Assembly: GCF_004359215.1 (NCBI RefSeq)
Contig: NC_090610.1
Coordinates: 8,677,082-8,699,752, forward strand
Source of the DNA: Bremia lactucae
Taxonomy: Eukaryota; Oomycota; Peronosporomycetes; Peronosporales; Peronosporaceae
DNA length: 22,671 bases
Direction of reading: 5' to 3'
Made by a program: the position numbers and the translations under genes. Below, piece after piece: positions 1 through 10,212 of this stretch. The notes beneath the pieces are model-generated. The model did not search any database and was not told the origin of the DNA. It saw only the letters and a program-made list of their open reading frames with translations. The stretch's first letter is position 1. Each line of letters begins with the position of its first letter.

Positions 1-616
1 CTTCGACGGACTACGTGCCGTTCTACGCTAGTCCGTTCAACGACCCACGCACGTTCCATTCAACAAATAATCTCGTTGCTTTGTTCAAATTAAAGTGAAT
101 TTGGTACACAATCGGGTAGGGAAGAAATCGGAACAGATGGACTTCAGCCTGGAACAGGCTTTCGTCTCTCTGGTGCTTACCGTTCACGGAGACGACAAGA
201 AGTCGAAGGTCCAGAACCCCTTTTACTATGCCCGTCTTAATATTACTCAAATTAGTGTTTCCAACATTGGACCTCATTAACCCAAACATTTAAATGTCTA
301 GCGCACTGTCAGATTCGATCAGTGATTCGCGCCAATAGCGCTTTGTTGCCTTGCAAAGCTTTGGAGAGTCATTGCGCCTAAGGTCTTAGACCTCCAATCG
401 ATCCATGGCTCATGGCGTTCAAGCCAGACCATAGACTTCCAGCCTGGCTTCCAAAACCTCTAGGATGTAATGTGATCGATATGACCGACCCAAACATTTT
501 TTAAGCTTGTCAAAAGCAGCATGTCGTCGCGCCCCCGGGAGGTCAGGGAAGTAATCTATCCTCGAAGAGGATAGTCTAAAAGACTCAGGCGTAGATTGAC
601 TCCGGGTGCTACCAGG
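1..616. other. Gene-poor left edge, no confident gene
   Basis: Short frames on both strands overlap at 23-289, but I recognise no domain in either and neither has a convincing start context, so no gene is called. A compact hairpin lies at 556-574: CTATCCTC and GAGGATAG are perfect 8-base arms around a 3-base loop. The stretch is probably repeat-derived because it abuts LTR-type sequence from 617 on. Confidence 0.4.
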
Positions 617-946
617 AGTAGCGGAGCTACCTTGCTCCTTAAGTCAGAGGAAGACTTATAGACTAAGAGAGTCACTTAGTTCTAAAGAGCCAATAGATTC
701 AACAAGTCAGTGAATTGCACAAGCTCGTAGACTTAATGAATCCTATTTCATGGGATTCAGTCGTAGAACCAAGTGACAACTAGTGCCCTAGAGTATAAAC
801 TTTTTAATTCTCTCGTAGATCAATGCGCAGGCCTTAGGAAGGCACTAGACGCTGTAAGAGTAAAATGGGAACTCGACTTTATTTACTTATTTAAATCGGA
901 AACCTTACTCTAACTAATTTCAAATAGGTTTCGGCCATCACCCCGT
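617..946 (+). repeat. Probable solo LTR or LTR remnant
   Basis: This segment starts with GTAGCGGAGCTAC and ends with CACCCCGTTACA, so the ends are roughly inverted (TGTAGCGG-like against CCGTTACA). Its first 232 bases (617-848) resemble the minus-strand segment 14753-14524, which has almost the same length; shared blocks include a CTCCTTAAGTCA core near the start and an ATCA.TGCGCA block near the other end. The first base of the expected TG terminus has changed. The copies are clearly diverged, so this is an old insertion. The right boundary rests on the CCCCGTTACA match to the end of the LTR at 9758-10212. Confidence 0.5.
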
Positions 947-950
947 TACA

Positions 951-993
951 CAAAGTCTTCCACTGATTAAAGGAGCTAAGTAGCTCCGCTACA
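951..993 (-). repeat. Inverted fragment of the same LTR-type repeat
   Basis: Read on the minus strand from 993, the sequence begins TGTAGCGGAGCTACTTAGCT and continues into a CTCCTTTAATCAG block, matching the starts of the copies at 617 (+) and 14753 (-). It stops a few bases from the end of the 617-946 copy. This suggests one family member inserted into or beside another in opposite orientation. Confidence 0.45.
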
Positions 994-1238
994 TATATCG
1001 CAGCGCTACATATACAAGATAGTCAATCTCGCATTCCACAAATTGTGGCGTGACGTGTAAAAATAGAAGAAAAAAATCTCAACGCTTTTACCACAAAATG
1101 TAAACGAAGCCATCGAGTCCACAAATTAATGTACCCTTTCTCTTAATAGATACTCTAATTCGCACACGTAGAACCCAAAACCAGAAAAAAAACTCAGATC
1201 TTTTGTTATCCACGCAAATCTTTGCTTCAGTTAAGTAT

Positions 1239-1245
1239 CCACTTT
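1239..1245 (+). promoter_or_regulatory. Oomycete-type initiator (CCACTTT)
   Basis: CCACTTT fits the oomycete initiator consensus YCAYTYY and lies 23-29 bases upstream of the ATG at 1268. A transcription start here would exclude the alternative TTG start at 1244 and give a very short 5' leader, as is common in oomycetes. The assignment comes from motif and position only. Confidence 0.5.
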
Positions 1246-1267
1246 GCTACCACCAAGTCGATTCGAG

Positions 1268-2680
1268 ATGTGGCGTCACGTTCGTGTCTTGTGCTTTCTA
1301 GTAGGAATTCCTTTAAGCGCGGCTACTAGTGCTGCCCACCTTTCCTTAAAAGTGAGCAAAGAATCCACGGACGCAACTTCTCTCACCGATTCGAATAGCT
1401 CTTCGACGTCCCCTGGAACAGTATCGGCCGCCCCCACAGACGGCTCCTTGTCCACTTCTGCCTTTGTAAATTCTGATACACTCACGGCCAGCAACAGCAG
1501 TGCATGGCATATGAAACCAGTCACGTCGATCCAAGCCCGTGTCCAAGGAGACGCCCCCGTGTGGAATAAAGACGCCAAAAAGTGGCTCTCCATGTACGGG
1601 AAGACCTTGAACGAAACGTACGAGAGCTCTCTTGATACGGCCAATACAGCGACCGTCGAAGGCGTGCTAATGTACGTGCAAGCAGAAGGGATTAATGTGA
1701 ACGAACATTCCGTTAAGTGCGAACGGAAGAATAAAATGCAATACATTGTATTCTATGAAATTACAATCGTGCAGCCATCGTATGGGATCAAGTTCTATGA
1801 GAAGCACAATCCGCCCGAGTATGGTGAATTCGTGGCCATGGATGGAGGCAAGTGCACAGACGTAGGAGATGCGCTTTCGGAGGATTGCAAGGTTTATTAT
1901 GGGCTCGATGACGCAATGCACATTGGTCCTATGGTTGGCTGTGGTCTGCAGACACTCGACCCACGAGCTCCGTATCCAGGAAACTACTGGTTTTCGTATC
2001 CAGGTGCCTGTGCGCAGGAGTTACGTGAAGATAAGACTGAAGAGAGTCGCGCATTGTATCCAAGTGGTCTCTGTGCTATGGGCAAGGAACCGGATGGGGA
2101 GACTTGCTCCTTTAGCTATAAGATTCTTGGGTACTTGGATCTGGATAATCTTGTGGGGATTACACAATTGGGGTACAAAAATTACACGGACTTTTGCCAA
2201 GATGGGGGCGTAGAATTTAAAGCTAAAAATACCGGTTCTGGCTTTAATGTCGAAGAATCCATTGATTTTTGGAAAAATCCTGGCGACCAGGAAGCCAATG
2301 CAAATCGCACTTCTGCGATGGTAAAAATGTATAATGACCTGGTCATTAGCGGCAATAATTCGAATATGGAGCCACTTCCGGATATTAAGGATTTGACATC
2401 GACTAATCCGAATTGCTATGAAAACAGCGAAGCGTGTGCGACCACTTCGTATGGCTGTAACCGCACGCTTTACTCGCAAATTTGTACCGTGTGCATGTCG
2501 AACGCGAAAGGTTGCGTGGCAGCTCCTACTTCTTTCTCATTCCCCAAGCTGACAGCTGTGCGTCCAGCATCAAGTGACTCGTCGCTCAATTCAACTGAAA
2601 CGTCCGACAGCTCGCAGCTTTCTTGTTTAATGCCGATGCTTGTAGGTATAGTTGCAGCCTTTGTCGGCGGGGTTCTCTAA
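1268..2680 (+). CDS. Secreted Cys-rich, probably GPI-anchored surface protein
   Basis: The frame encodes 470 residues from the ATG at 1268. This start is chosen because it opens directly with a signal peptide (about residues 1-22: basic MWRHVR, then a hydrophobic core, then small residues ATSAA) and follows the initiator at 1239. Next comes a Ser/Thr-rich stretch to about residue 90, then a Cys-rich ectodomain with about 14 cysteines; six lie close together near residues 385-425 (NCYENSEACATTSYGCNRT and following). Several N-x-S/T sequons are present. The C-terminus is Ser-rich followed by a short hydrophobic tail (LMPMLVGIVAAFVGGVL), the layout of a GPI-anchor signal. From memory the ectodomain resembles a conserved oomycete secreted family of unknown function; I cannot name it. 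No intron or break is visible. The gene converges on the UBR pseudogene, with 142 bases between them. Confidence 0.85.
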   Translation: MWRHVRVLCFLVGIPLSAATSAAHLSLKVSKESTDATSLTDSNSSSTSPGTVSAAPTDGSLSTSAFVNSDTLTASNSSAWHMKPVTSIQARVQGDAPVWNKDAKKWLSMYGKTLNETYESSLDTANTATVEGVLMYVQAEGINVNEHSVKCERKNKMQYIVFYEITIVQPSYGIKFYEKHNPPEYGEFVAMDGGKCTDVGDALSEDCKVYYGLDDAMHIGPMVGCGLQTLDPRAPYPGNYWFSYPGACAQELREDKTEESRALYPSGLCAMGKEPDGETCSFSYKILGYLDLDNLVGITQLGYKNYTDFCQDGGVEFKAKNTGSGFNVEESIDFWKNPGDQEANANRTSAMVKMYNDLVISGNNSNMEPLPDIKDLTSTNPNCYENSEACATTSYGCNRTLYSQICTVCMSNAKGCVAAPTSFSFPKLTAVRPASSDSSLNSTETSDSSQLSCLMPMLVGIVAAFVGGVL

Positions 2681-2822
2681 GCTCCGCAACTAAATGTTGC
2701 GCGAAAGTTGTTGACTAATTTGTATATCACCTTCTTTTTCACAAAATCACAATTTCGAAAATCAAAACCATAATGCGGAGATCCGTTTAAAAGAGGTGTA
2801 CAATACAATAATGTAATGGACT

Positions 2823-5800
2823 TCATACCGTCGACCATTGCAAAATTGCTGTTTTTGGGGAAAACGTGTGCGATACGAGGAGCGACTCGAGTGCTAAGCG
2901 GCGACTTTCGTTTAGAAACAATGTTTTCCCACGACGCAAATACAAATCTTCTTCGTTATTCTTGTCGACATATACACTGTCCCAGACACACCGCCTTTCA
3001 TTACCTAAAAAGAGAATCACCGTGCATGCTCGAAGCAATAAATACGCTCCGATTCCAAGTCCACACACTTGAGCATGTTGGGTACATTCACCCACACCAT
3101 CATTATGACCTTTTTTCATTGCACAACATATTGAAAAACAACATAGAATCTCACGACATTACAGACACAATCCTGGATACTGACGCAAGAGAAGCAGGTG
3201 CAAACCGCTTCCTCGCTGTGCTAGGGTGTGTGCTAAGTAGAGCGTGGCCGCATTGCGACGTGCCCGCCTACATATCCAGTGCTGTCAAAGGTGCTAGTGT
3301 CGTAGAAAAGAGCTCTTCGCAGACTCCACGCGATTCAGATGAACTTTTGTTGAAAACGTAAGTCCTGTCGTCGTCATTGAATGAAAGTGGGAGTAGTACG
3401 TCCATAAAGACGAGCATTTCTTGAGCTACTGGGAGACAAAATGCCATCACACGCTCTTCAAGAATAACGAAACTCGGCTTTCGTTGACACTTTGTACGAT
3501 TGATTAAACGAGTTCGTGCGAGTAGTAAATAGACTCACATAGACGCATCGTCTAGCGATTGAACGTGGTTAAAGTCATGCATTTCCTCCAGTGTTTCGTT
3601 GTCATTAATTCCATTTATATTTTGATCAATCTCCTCTTGATGCATACATAGATACACCAGAGCTTGCAAGACTTGTGCTGTAAGTACAATACGCGCTGAG
3701 AAATACGCTTCCGTAAGTAATTGAGTCCTTCCATTGTTTGAATGGCGAGGATCTAGACTCTGTCTCCACATGACTCGCATCATAAATTACGTTAATAAAC
3801 GTGTGTGGCATAGAATAGGAGTACGAATCAATGTTGCCATGGTCTGATCGGATAAAGGAATATCATTGAAACGCCCTTGATCTTGCGCTTCTTCATACAA
3901 TACATACTGTCCGAAAAGAAGTCCATTTAAACGCGTCATGACGCTCTTAAAATGCTTGTCGTTAGCGTGTTCAACAGCTTCGGTACTCCGTGATGAAATC
4001 GCAATCGCAGCAGCACTTATCGAAGCAAGTTGACGCATGGAACTCGACTGTAATGAATCCACAGAATCTGTCTGTAACGAGGTCTTTTCGCGGGCGACAA
4101 TACGCACTTGGATTTCAAAACACTGCATTAAAACCTGCCACGTTGACGTTTGCGCCTCCCACTTGGAACAAAGCTGCTGGATTGTTGAATCCATTGCTAT
4201 TACTTCCTCCATCGAATTCGTCAAGAGCGTTGAAAGATACAGTGGCGCACGAATCGAACAACGTGAAATGGCATGGCAAAAAGTCTTGATTTCACGCTCA
4301 ATGTTCTTTGTGTCGTTTTGAAAACTTCTTGCATCCGATAATCGACAGGAGTTTGCTTGAGAACGTTGGCGGAAACACGGACTTGGAGTCTGTGAATGCC
4401 GTTGTGTACCTACCAAACAATCGTCACGAAACCTCATTTGATAATCAAGCCATTGCATGAATTTGAAAGGGTTTTGATCTATCTCGAACGTTTCTTTCTC
4501 GTCGCCAGGAAATGTTATTCCTTTCGTTTGATACATCTGCAAGTCTTTGGACAGTGGTAAGTGAGGAATTAAACAGTTTGATAGTCGGCGGCAAATGGGG
4601 CATCTAAACTCCATATCACGTTCACTTAACAATCGATCTTTGGTACGAAAGGAAGCTTCTAAACCATGCGGTTGGTTCCAAAGTGACTTGATATACGCAT
4701 CGAAACACGAGTAATGAATCGCGTGATGACAGCTCCAAATGACGCAATCTGCCATCTCAACATGCCTGAAATCACGCATTGTCGCATCAAGTACACGTTC
4801 TGGAGACAATCGCGTTGATCTCACGTTCTTAAAGATTGTATGCGAGCTATTTTGAACCATTTGCCGCATCTTCGTAGGCAAAATCATCCCGACAAAGCCA
4901 AAGGAAGTGTCGTCACGCGAGTTGCCATTACAGGGTAATCGACATAAACCACACTCTTGCGTCAAGAAAGACGCAGGATCTAGTCCCTTGGTATCCTTCT
5001 TGGCCGTAGTACTGCCATGTCGTCGTCTTCTCCGTCGTCGTGCTTGTCGATTATTTTCTTGGATCTGAGCAATGGCGATTGAAACATGGTCAAAGTACAA
5101 ACAAAGATCGACTTGTCCTGTTGGGAATCCCCACTCCTCCCTCGCGTCGTCGTGTTCATTATTGTCTTCTACAGCTTCTATCTCATTCAAATCACTATCA
5201 CTCTCGGCATCGAGTGTCATTTGGTGCTTACATTTCTGAGCTTCTTGTTCGACGATTTCACTATTGGCACATAGAAATTTGGTTTGTTGCGACTTGATTC
5301 GGTCTAGAATCGGCTCTTGTCGTCGTTGGATCTTTTCTTTAACTCGACTTTTCAAGTCGTGTGCATTTTCTCCATTGCTTTCATCGGAATATACGCTCTT
5401 ACTAGTCAAGTCTTTCAAATTTAATGGAATGCTTTGACAAGTGTTTCCTCGTAATGTCGCCTGTAGATAGTGCAAACAACCCGAGGATTTTCGTGCAATA
5501 CTCTCGAGAATAACTTGAAGCATAGGCTGTGCATCTTCCATCTCGTTTGAATATTCCTTGAACCACACGAGTAATGATAACAAGCTTGACTTGGAATGCG
5601 CGCAATTGGTATCACTGCCGTCTTGATGTCGGCATTCAAATGGTATTTCCGTGCATAATTTCATTGCCAAACTACTTTCTTCTTGAAAACATTGCGCAAT
5701 CTCATCCAACGTCCAATTACTCGCCTCTTTTTGTATCACGGGACACGGTGCATCAAGAGAGTCTTCAAGAATCATTTCGACAGCCACGTAGAGACAATCA

Positions 5801-8800
5801 AGTGCCGCAAGCAAGACATTTTCATTCAAACCACCCCTTTCAATATCAGAACCCTGACGCGCCCAACTTTCCTTGTACTTTTCAAAAAAAATCATAAACA
5901 AGATACTGGCACAATACGATGAATTTAACATTGTTTTGGCCAATTCTGTGTGCATGTTGACGTTCGGAAGCATCAAACGCGGAAGCTGCGGCAAAATAAC
6001 GTGATGCTTCCACGAACGATGTTGGCGCATATTCTGTTCACATTGTTGGGCCTCGAAAGGAGTAAAACACTCAAATAAAGGCGACACGTGGTCCCAGAGT
6101 TCTGGTTTAAGTGTCCAGGAGCCACTCATGTTTAATCCATAGTTACCAAGACTATTCCTTCGAGTCGAGCGAGGACTTGGAGAACGGTTTCTTGGATCCT
6201 TATACACGCCAACACTCTCAAGCACCTTTGTAAGAATTTCCTCTTCTTCGAGCTCAGCCCATTTGTGATCGGAAATCGCTTAAATCTGCTCAACTAGCTT
6301 CATATCCAAGCGCTGTAGTACTTCACTGCGTGTAAATGGACCCAGAGTGAGCCAATGCATCATTTTGCGTTTAAGAAGCCACTCGACTGCTCGTTCCGGA
6401 GAGGTTGGTGTGGCGAGTTTCACAGGAGCTAGTATCAATTGAAGAAACAGACGCAATGCTTCTTCGACCATATTCAGTGCGTGACGCTTTTCACGACTAC
6501 TTTTTAAACTTGTGCGGTGTTGTGATGTTGTTTCTCGTTGAAATAGAGTCGACATTGGAATCTGAAACGGTACTTGATGAAAATACAAACGTGTAAAGGT
6601 TCTGTGAGGAAGAAACATTGCTCCCATTTGACAGAGAAACAAATCTAAATGTAGACCAAAGTATCGCCAGTGTTTTGAATGATAGTGAGTGAGCTGGTGC
6701 ATCATTCCTGCGCCATTACGTACCCACAAACCAGCTTTGATTTCTCTTTTAAATAAAAGCACTTGAAGCGGAAAATCGACGACACCAATCCAAAACGCAA
6801 CATCTTGCGAGGAATCATCCTTTCTCGTCTGTATATCCAGCAGGATCCGCCACTCTTCTAGCGTTTGAGGACGCACAATTCCACATAAAGTGTGAATTAA
6901 TGCTGCATACATGTGGTGTAATGGTAAGTGCAGACTCTTAGCACGTGCACCTCCAGTGCCTTGTTCATGGTCCTTTATAAGCTGCATACGCGTCGAAGTA
7001 GTGGTGGCTACTTGGTTGCTAGAAACTGGACTTGATTCATCGGATCCAACGTCATACGGACCATGGTGCTTTATTCATCGGTTTAAGGCGATTCGCACAG
7101 GTTTTAGAATTGTTTGAGCCAGCCAGAGTGGTTGAAACGGGTTTGTTTCAATTACTTCTCGCAGACTTCTTCCTTGAAATCCTCTAGCTCTTCCTTCGTT
7201 CCTTCTTGTCATCCTTGATCGTACGTCACGTGTAAAACACACAGGGATGCCTGATAAAAACGCACTGAGTATTAACTTGAGCTCATACTCGACGACGAAA
7301 GCAAATGTCCAGTTCTTCGACTCGTATTCAATATGTTGATGGATTTGACGAGTCTGAAGATTCATTTGCTGTAGCAATTCAAATAGCGTTATCGAATGCG
7401 CGTATACGGAAACTTCCTTGACAACCCAATTGTTGAAACTATTTTCAATAAACGAGTGCAATTAAACGTCAGCCGCGAGTTGTGGATGCACTAAAAGCGT
7501 TCGTAAATCCGAGCATAATCGTGCATAGATCCGTTGTTTAAACACATTGTGTCCACAGTCGACAACTTGCACAGTTCGGTGTGCTTGAGGCGCTTTAAAT
7601 GCTGTTTCTGTGCTTTGAATCGATGTGTTTTCTCCAGACTTGGCGGCATTTGTTCCACGTATCAGTATCGATTGAAAAGGAATCGTGATGGTTTGAAGCG
7701 TACTTCGAAACAAATCAATTAATTTCTTCAATAGAAACACCATCAGTCCTTCCAGACAAGACGACGTGATTAAATGCATTGGTACAGGAGTCGAATGCAT
7801 TAATAAATGACTTTGACATGCGCTAAGAACATTGTTTTCCTCTAGAGGGGAACCCATCGACGCATACATTGTTTCAAATTCACGTAATTGTGTGTCGCTA
7901 TGAAACAATTGACAAAACAGACGCTCAACAAAGCGAGAGAGATTGTGCATACCGTCTTCATTATTCTCATCGCTTGCGCATAGATACAAGTCAATAAAGT
8001 ACGGATACCACGTTACAAAGTGCCATGTATATTTTTGTTTAAACGATTGATCAAACAAAAGCTTAAGGTACAATACGCCAAGGATATCACTTGTTTTAGA
8101 CGGAAGTAAGACACCTGCTTTGAGAAATACATCAAGAATCACCATCGAGCCTGTACTGTGGCTTCCAACCGTCTTTTCTTCGACTTTATCTTTGAATGTT
8201 GTTGTCTCGACGATAAATACACTTGCTCTTGTGTCAACTTCGTTACACTCCATTGAAACCTTTTTAAAAAACAGTTCCGAGATCACGATACGATAATATT
8301 CACAGCTCATTGAGAGCATTTGTAACCACGAGAGCGTCTGTTCAAGTCGATGTATCTGCACCTTTAAAGCCGATGAAAAGACCGAACGAAGTTGTCCAGT
8401 TTTCGGTAATGATCGTTTAAGATCGATAAAGTTAAATCGCTTGCTACTTAGTGGGTAACTACATGCCGCATGGACTTCTATCAGTACCTGAACACAGAAA
8501 AGCATGACACTTTTCACTACAAGTCGCACAGTCGTATCTTCTTCGATTCCTACTGTCATGGTCTTATTTAGTGGTTCATTCAAGCTCGTTTTCGTAGGCT
8601 GGACACGGTGTTTCTTGCAAAATCCTTTTACTTTCCATGCCAAGGGGTCACCACAGTCGCAGCAACCACCTGAAGAACATTGATAGACTCGATAGTCGTG
8701 TCCTTCGTGCTCTTCCGGGTCAAAACACGCAAGACACATACAACTCGAGTCCGAGAGCCCACACGTGCGACATCGGTAGGCCATGTGACTCCCATGCCAC

Positions 8801-9349
8801 ACTTCTTCGCACTTGAGACGCGTGATACTGCCATACTGTGTAGCTAAACACACGTGAAAAGCCTCTGGTAGCTTAAATTGGACGGAAAGGCTTGAGAATC
8901 TGATTGGACTCTCTTGTTGCTCATACAGAATGCAATTTTCGGATGTATTTTGAATAAAAGTGCACGTCTCAAGCTCTGGATGTTGCTTTACTAATGCATG
9001 AGCGTGAGTCTGTGCGTGTCCTGCCATTATGACGCGTAAAACGAATTGCAACAGTTCTAAAAAAACATTCGATCTTGGGATTTAACAGGAGATTGCGTAA
9101 CAATAAATACTGTGAAGTGCGCGATGTCAATAAAAACGCAGTGATTAGCTCAAGCTCTTCTTAAAAAATGGCTTGAGTACGAAAATGCGACAGTAGACGA
9201 GCTTTCAAAGCAATGTCTTCCTTCGAAAAGGACGAGGTGTTATCAGGAAATGTCTTTAGCGGCTGTTCCGCTGCTGATTGAGCTAAAGATGCCGCAACGT
9301 TGAGCTCCATAGCACATCGATGTTGCTCACATTCTCCAGTCTTGACCAT
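2823..9349 (-). pseudogene. UBR1-type N-recognin E3 ubiquitin ligase, broken
   Basis: Intact UBR1 proteins bind N-degrons through the UBR box and ubiquitinate the substrate through a RING. Reading from the likely ATG at 9349, the order is: an N-terminal segment; the UBR box at 8811-8608, with its zinc ligands kept (C..C..C.C..C, H..H, CDCGD, C..H); a helical middle with an EYESKNW motif; an HLPLHHMYAALI segment near 6920; an acidic EEEE stretch near 6240; a RING-H2 at 4953-4591 (CGLC, SCHHAIHYSC, CPIC); and a C-terminal CTQHAQVCGLGIG region near 3090 that ends at a TGA at 2823. That is close to the full size of UBR1. It cannot be translated: stops lie at 9161-9163, 7462-7464, 7075-7077, 6280-6282, 3787-3789, 3535-3537 and 3159-3161. 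A frameshift lies in the A-run at 9059-9065 (T-run on the coding strand), and an LTR fragment interrupts 3183-3272. From 9063 to 3273 the reading frame is otherwise unbroken. No intron convincingly removes the stops. Confidence 0.88.
3183..3272 (+). mobile_element. 90-bp LTR 3' end inside the UBR pseudogene
   Basis: This segment matches 21485-21574, the last 90 bases of the gypsy LTR at the right of the window, at about nine bases in ten, including the terminal CGTGCCCGCCTACA. None of the remaining LTR is present: on its left, the UBR coding frame resumes exactly at 3182 (a QYPGLCL segment read on the minus strand). It replaces UBR codons and shifts the frame. CTGGATA (3174-3180) and TATCCAG (3273-3279) flank it as inverted 7-mers, and no target-site duplication is seen. 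Confidence 0.75.
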
Positions 9350-9542
9350 TTTTTTAGAAAGCAGCTTTGACAAGCGGGATTTGCGATTCCTTTTAATTTA
9401 AAAAAAAAAATACTTCTGAGAGTGTCCGTTCTACAGACAGTTAATTGAAACAAATCATGATATTTCGTTTTGCGTTTTGCGAATGTTTTGAAAAAAAGGC
9501 TCGTTTTTTTAAGAGTATTGTTTGCTCACTATCGTTTTTTTT

Positions 9543-9702
9543 CTTAATTTACCCCATCCATTTATATCCAATCAAATGTCATAATTATAGCCCGTCACAT
9601 TTCATTAGATACATCAACATCGAAATCTCTGTGCACGATCAACAGCGTTGTAATCTCCGTGAACGACTAGCAACATCATAATCTACCGTCGATCATCCAT
9701 TT
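9543..9702 (-). repeat. MULE terminal inverted repeat, left arm
   Basis: Read on the minus strand, this arm aligns along its length with 10905-11067, including GGATGAT.GACGGTAGATT and the outer ATGGATGGG. Outside about 9543 the similarity stops in a T-rich tract. The divergence between arms indicates an element that has not moved recently. Confidence 0.7.
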
Positions 9703-9757
9703 TCTAAATTAACGACACTATTTTCCGCAGGCGCTGTAGCTTAGATAACATCCGGGG

Positions 9758-10212
9758 TGTAACGGGGTGTATCGTTACATGAAATTAACACTTAAAGGTT
9801 GTTAATTAAAATATTATCTAAAAGGTAGATAATATTTGGAGGATATTACTTTATATAGTAATATTCAGAATTCTTATCCATAAATAGGTAGAGACCATTA
9901 TGCCTATTTATTCCGCCGACTAATCAGCTGTGGGAGTAATCAAAGAGAGAGTTACAGATAAGATAGAGATCAGAAATCATTTACATGTTTAGTATTAGAT
10001 TATAATTAAGTTCGCATTTACAAAGATAGAACAAGAGACACTTAACTATATTTAATACAGTTTTCATTTCGCCCTCTTAAAGCTAGTTGCTTTAAGAGGA
10101 GTCTTCCTCTGCACGTACAGTGTACGTGAAATAACGTAGGGCACCACTCGCAACTGAAGCAGTGCTAAGTGGATTTGTACTGAAGCAGTACAAGTCGAAG
10201 TGCCCCGTTACA
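9758..10212 (+). mobile_element. Solo LTR nested in the MULE
   Basis: The sequence starts TGTAACGGGG and ends CCCCGTTACA, a perfect 10-base inverted terminal repeat of the form LTRs show (TG...CA). The flanks are CGGGG on the left and CGGGA on the right, an imperfect candidate 5-base target duplication. No coding sequence belongs to it: the MULE transposase frame stops exactly at its right edge (10213) and MULE sequence reappears at its left edge. That layout is expected after LTR-LTR recombination. It contains hairpins at 9809-9837 (11-base arms), 9843-9864, 9881-9910 and 10073-10099 (CCTCTTAAAGC / GCTTTAAGAGG). Orientation is arbitrary. Confidence 0.75.

Noticed and set aside
23..289. Short frames on both strands at the left edge
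   Set aside because: No domain, no initiator, and the two frames are mutually antisense.
2816..3361. 181-codon plus-strand frame
   Set aside because: It is antisense to the C-terminal region of the UBR pseudogene and crosses the LTR fragment; the minus-strand reading matches known UBR motifs.
3429..3538. Possible intron in the UBR gene (GTGAGT at 3538 to CAG at 3429)
   Set aside because: It would remove the TGA at 3535, but the spliced frame soon stops and loses the LPVAQEMLVFMDVLL segment that fits the family, while the unspliced frame keeps it. It cannot be fully excluded.
3787..7464. Stop-codon readthrough or recoding to explain the UBR stops
   Set aside because: The stops are mixed TAA and TGA with no shared context, oomycetes use the standard code, the neighbouring genes end normally, and an LTR fragment and frameshift also break the gene.
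9445..9681. 78-codon plus frame
   Set aside because: Lies mostly in the left MULE inverted repeat and a T-rich tract; no protein features.
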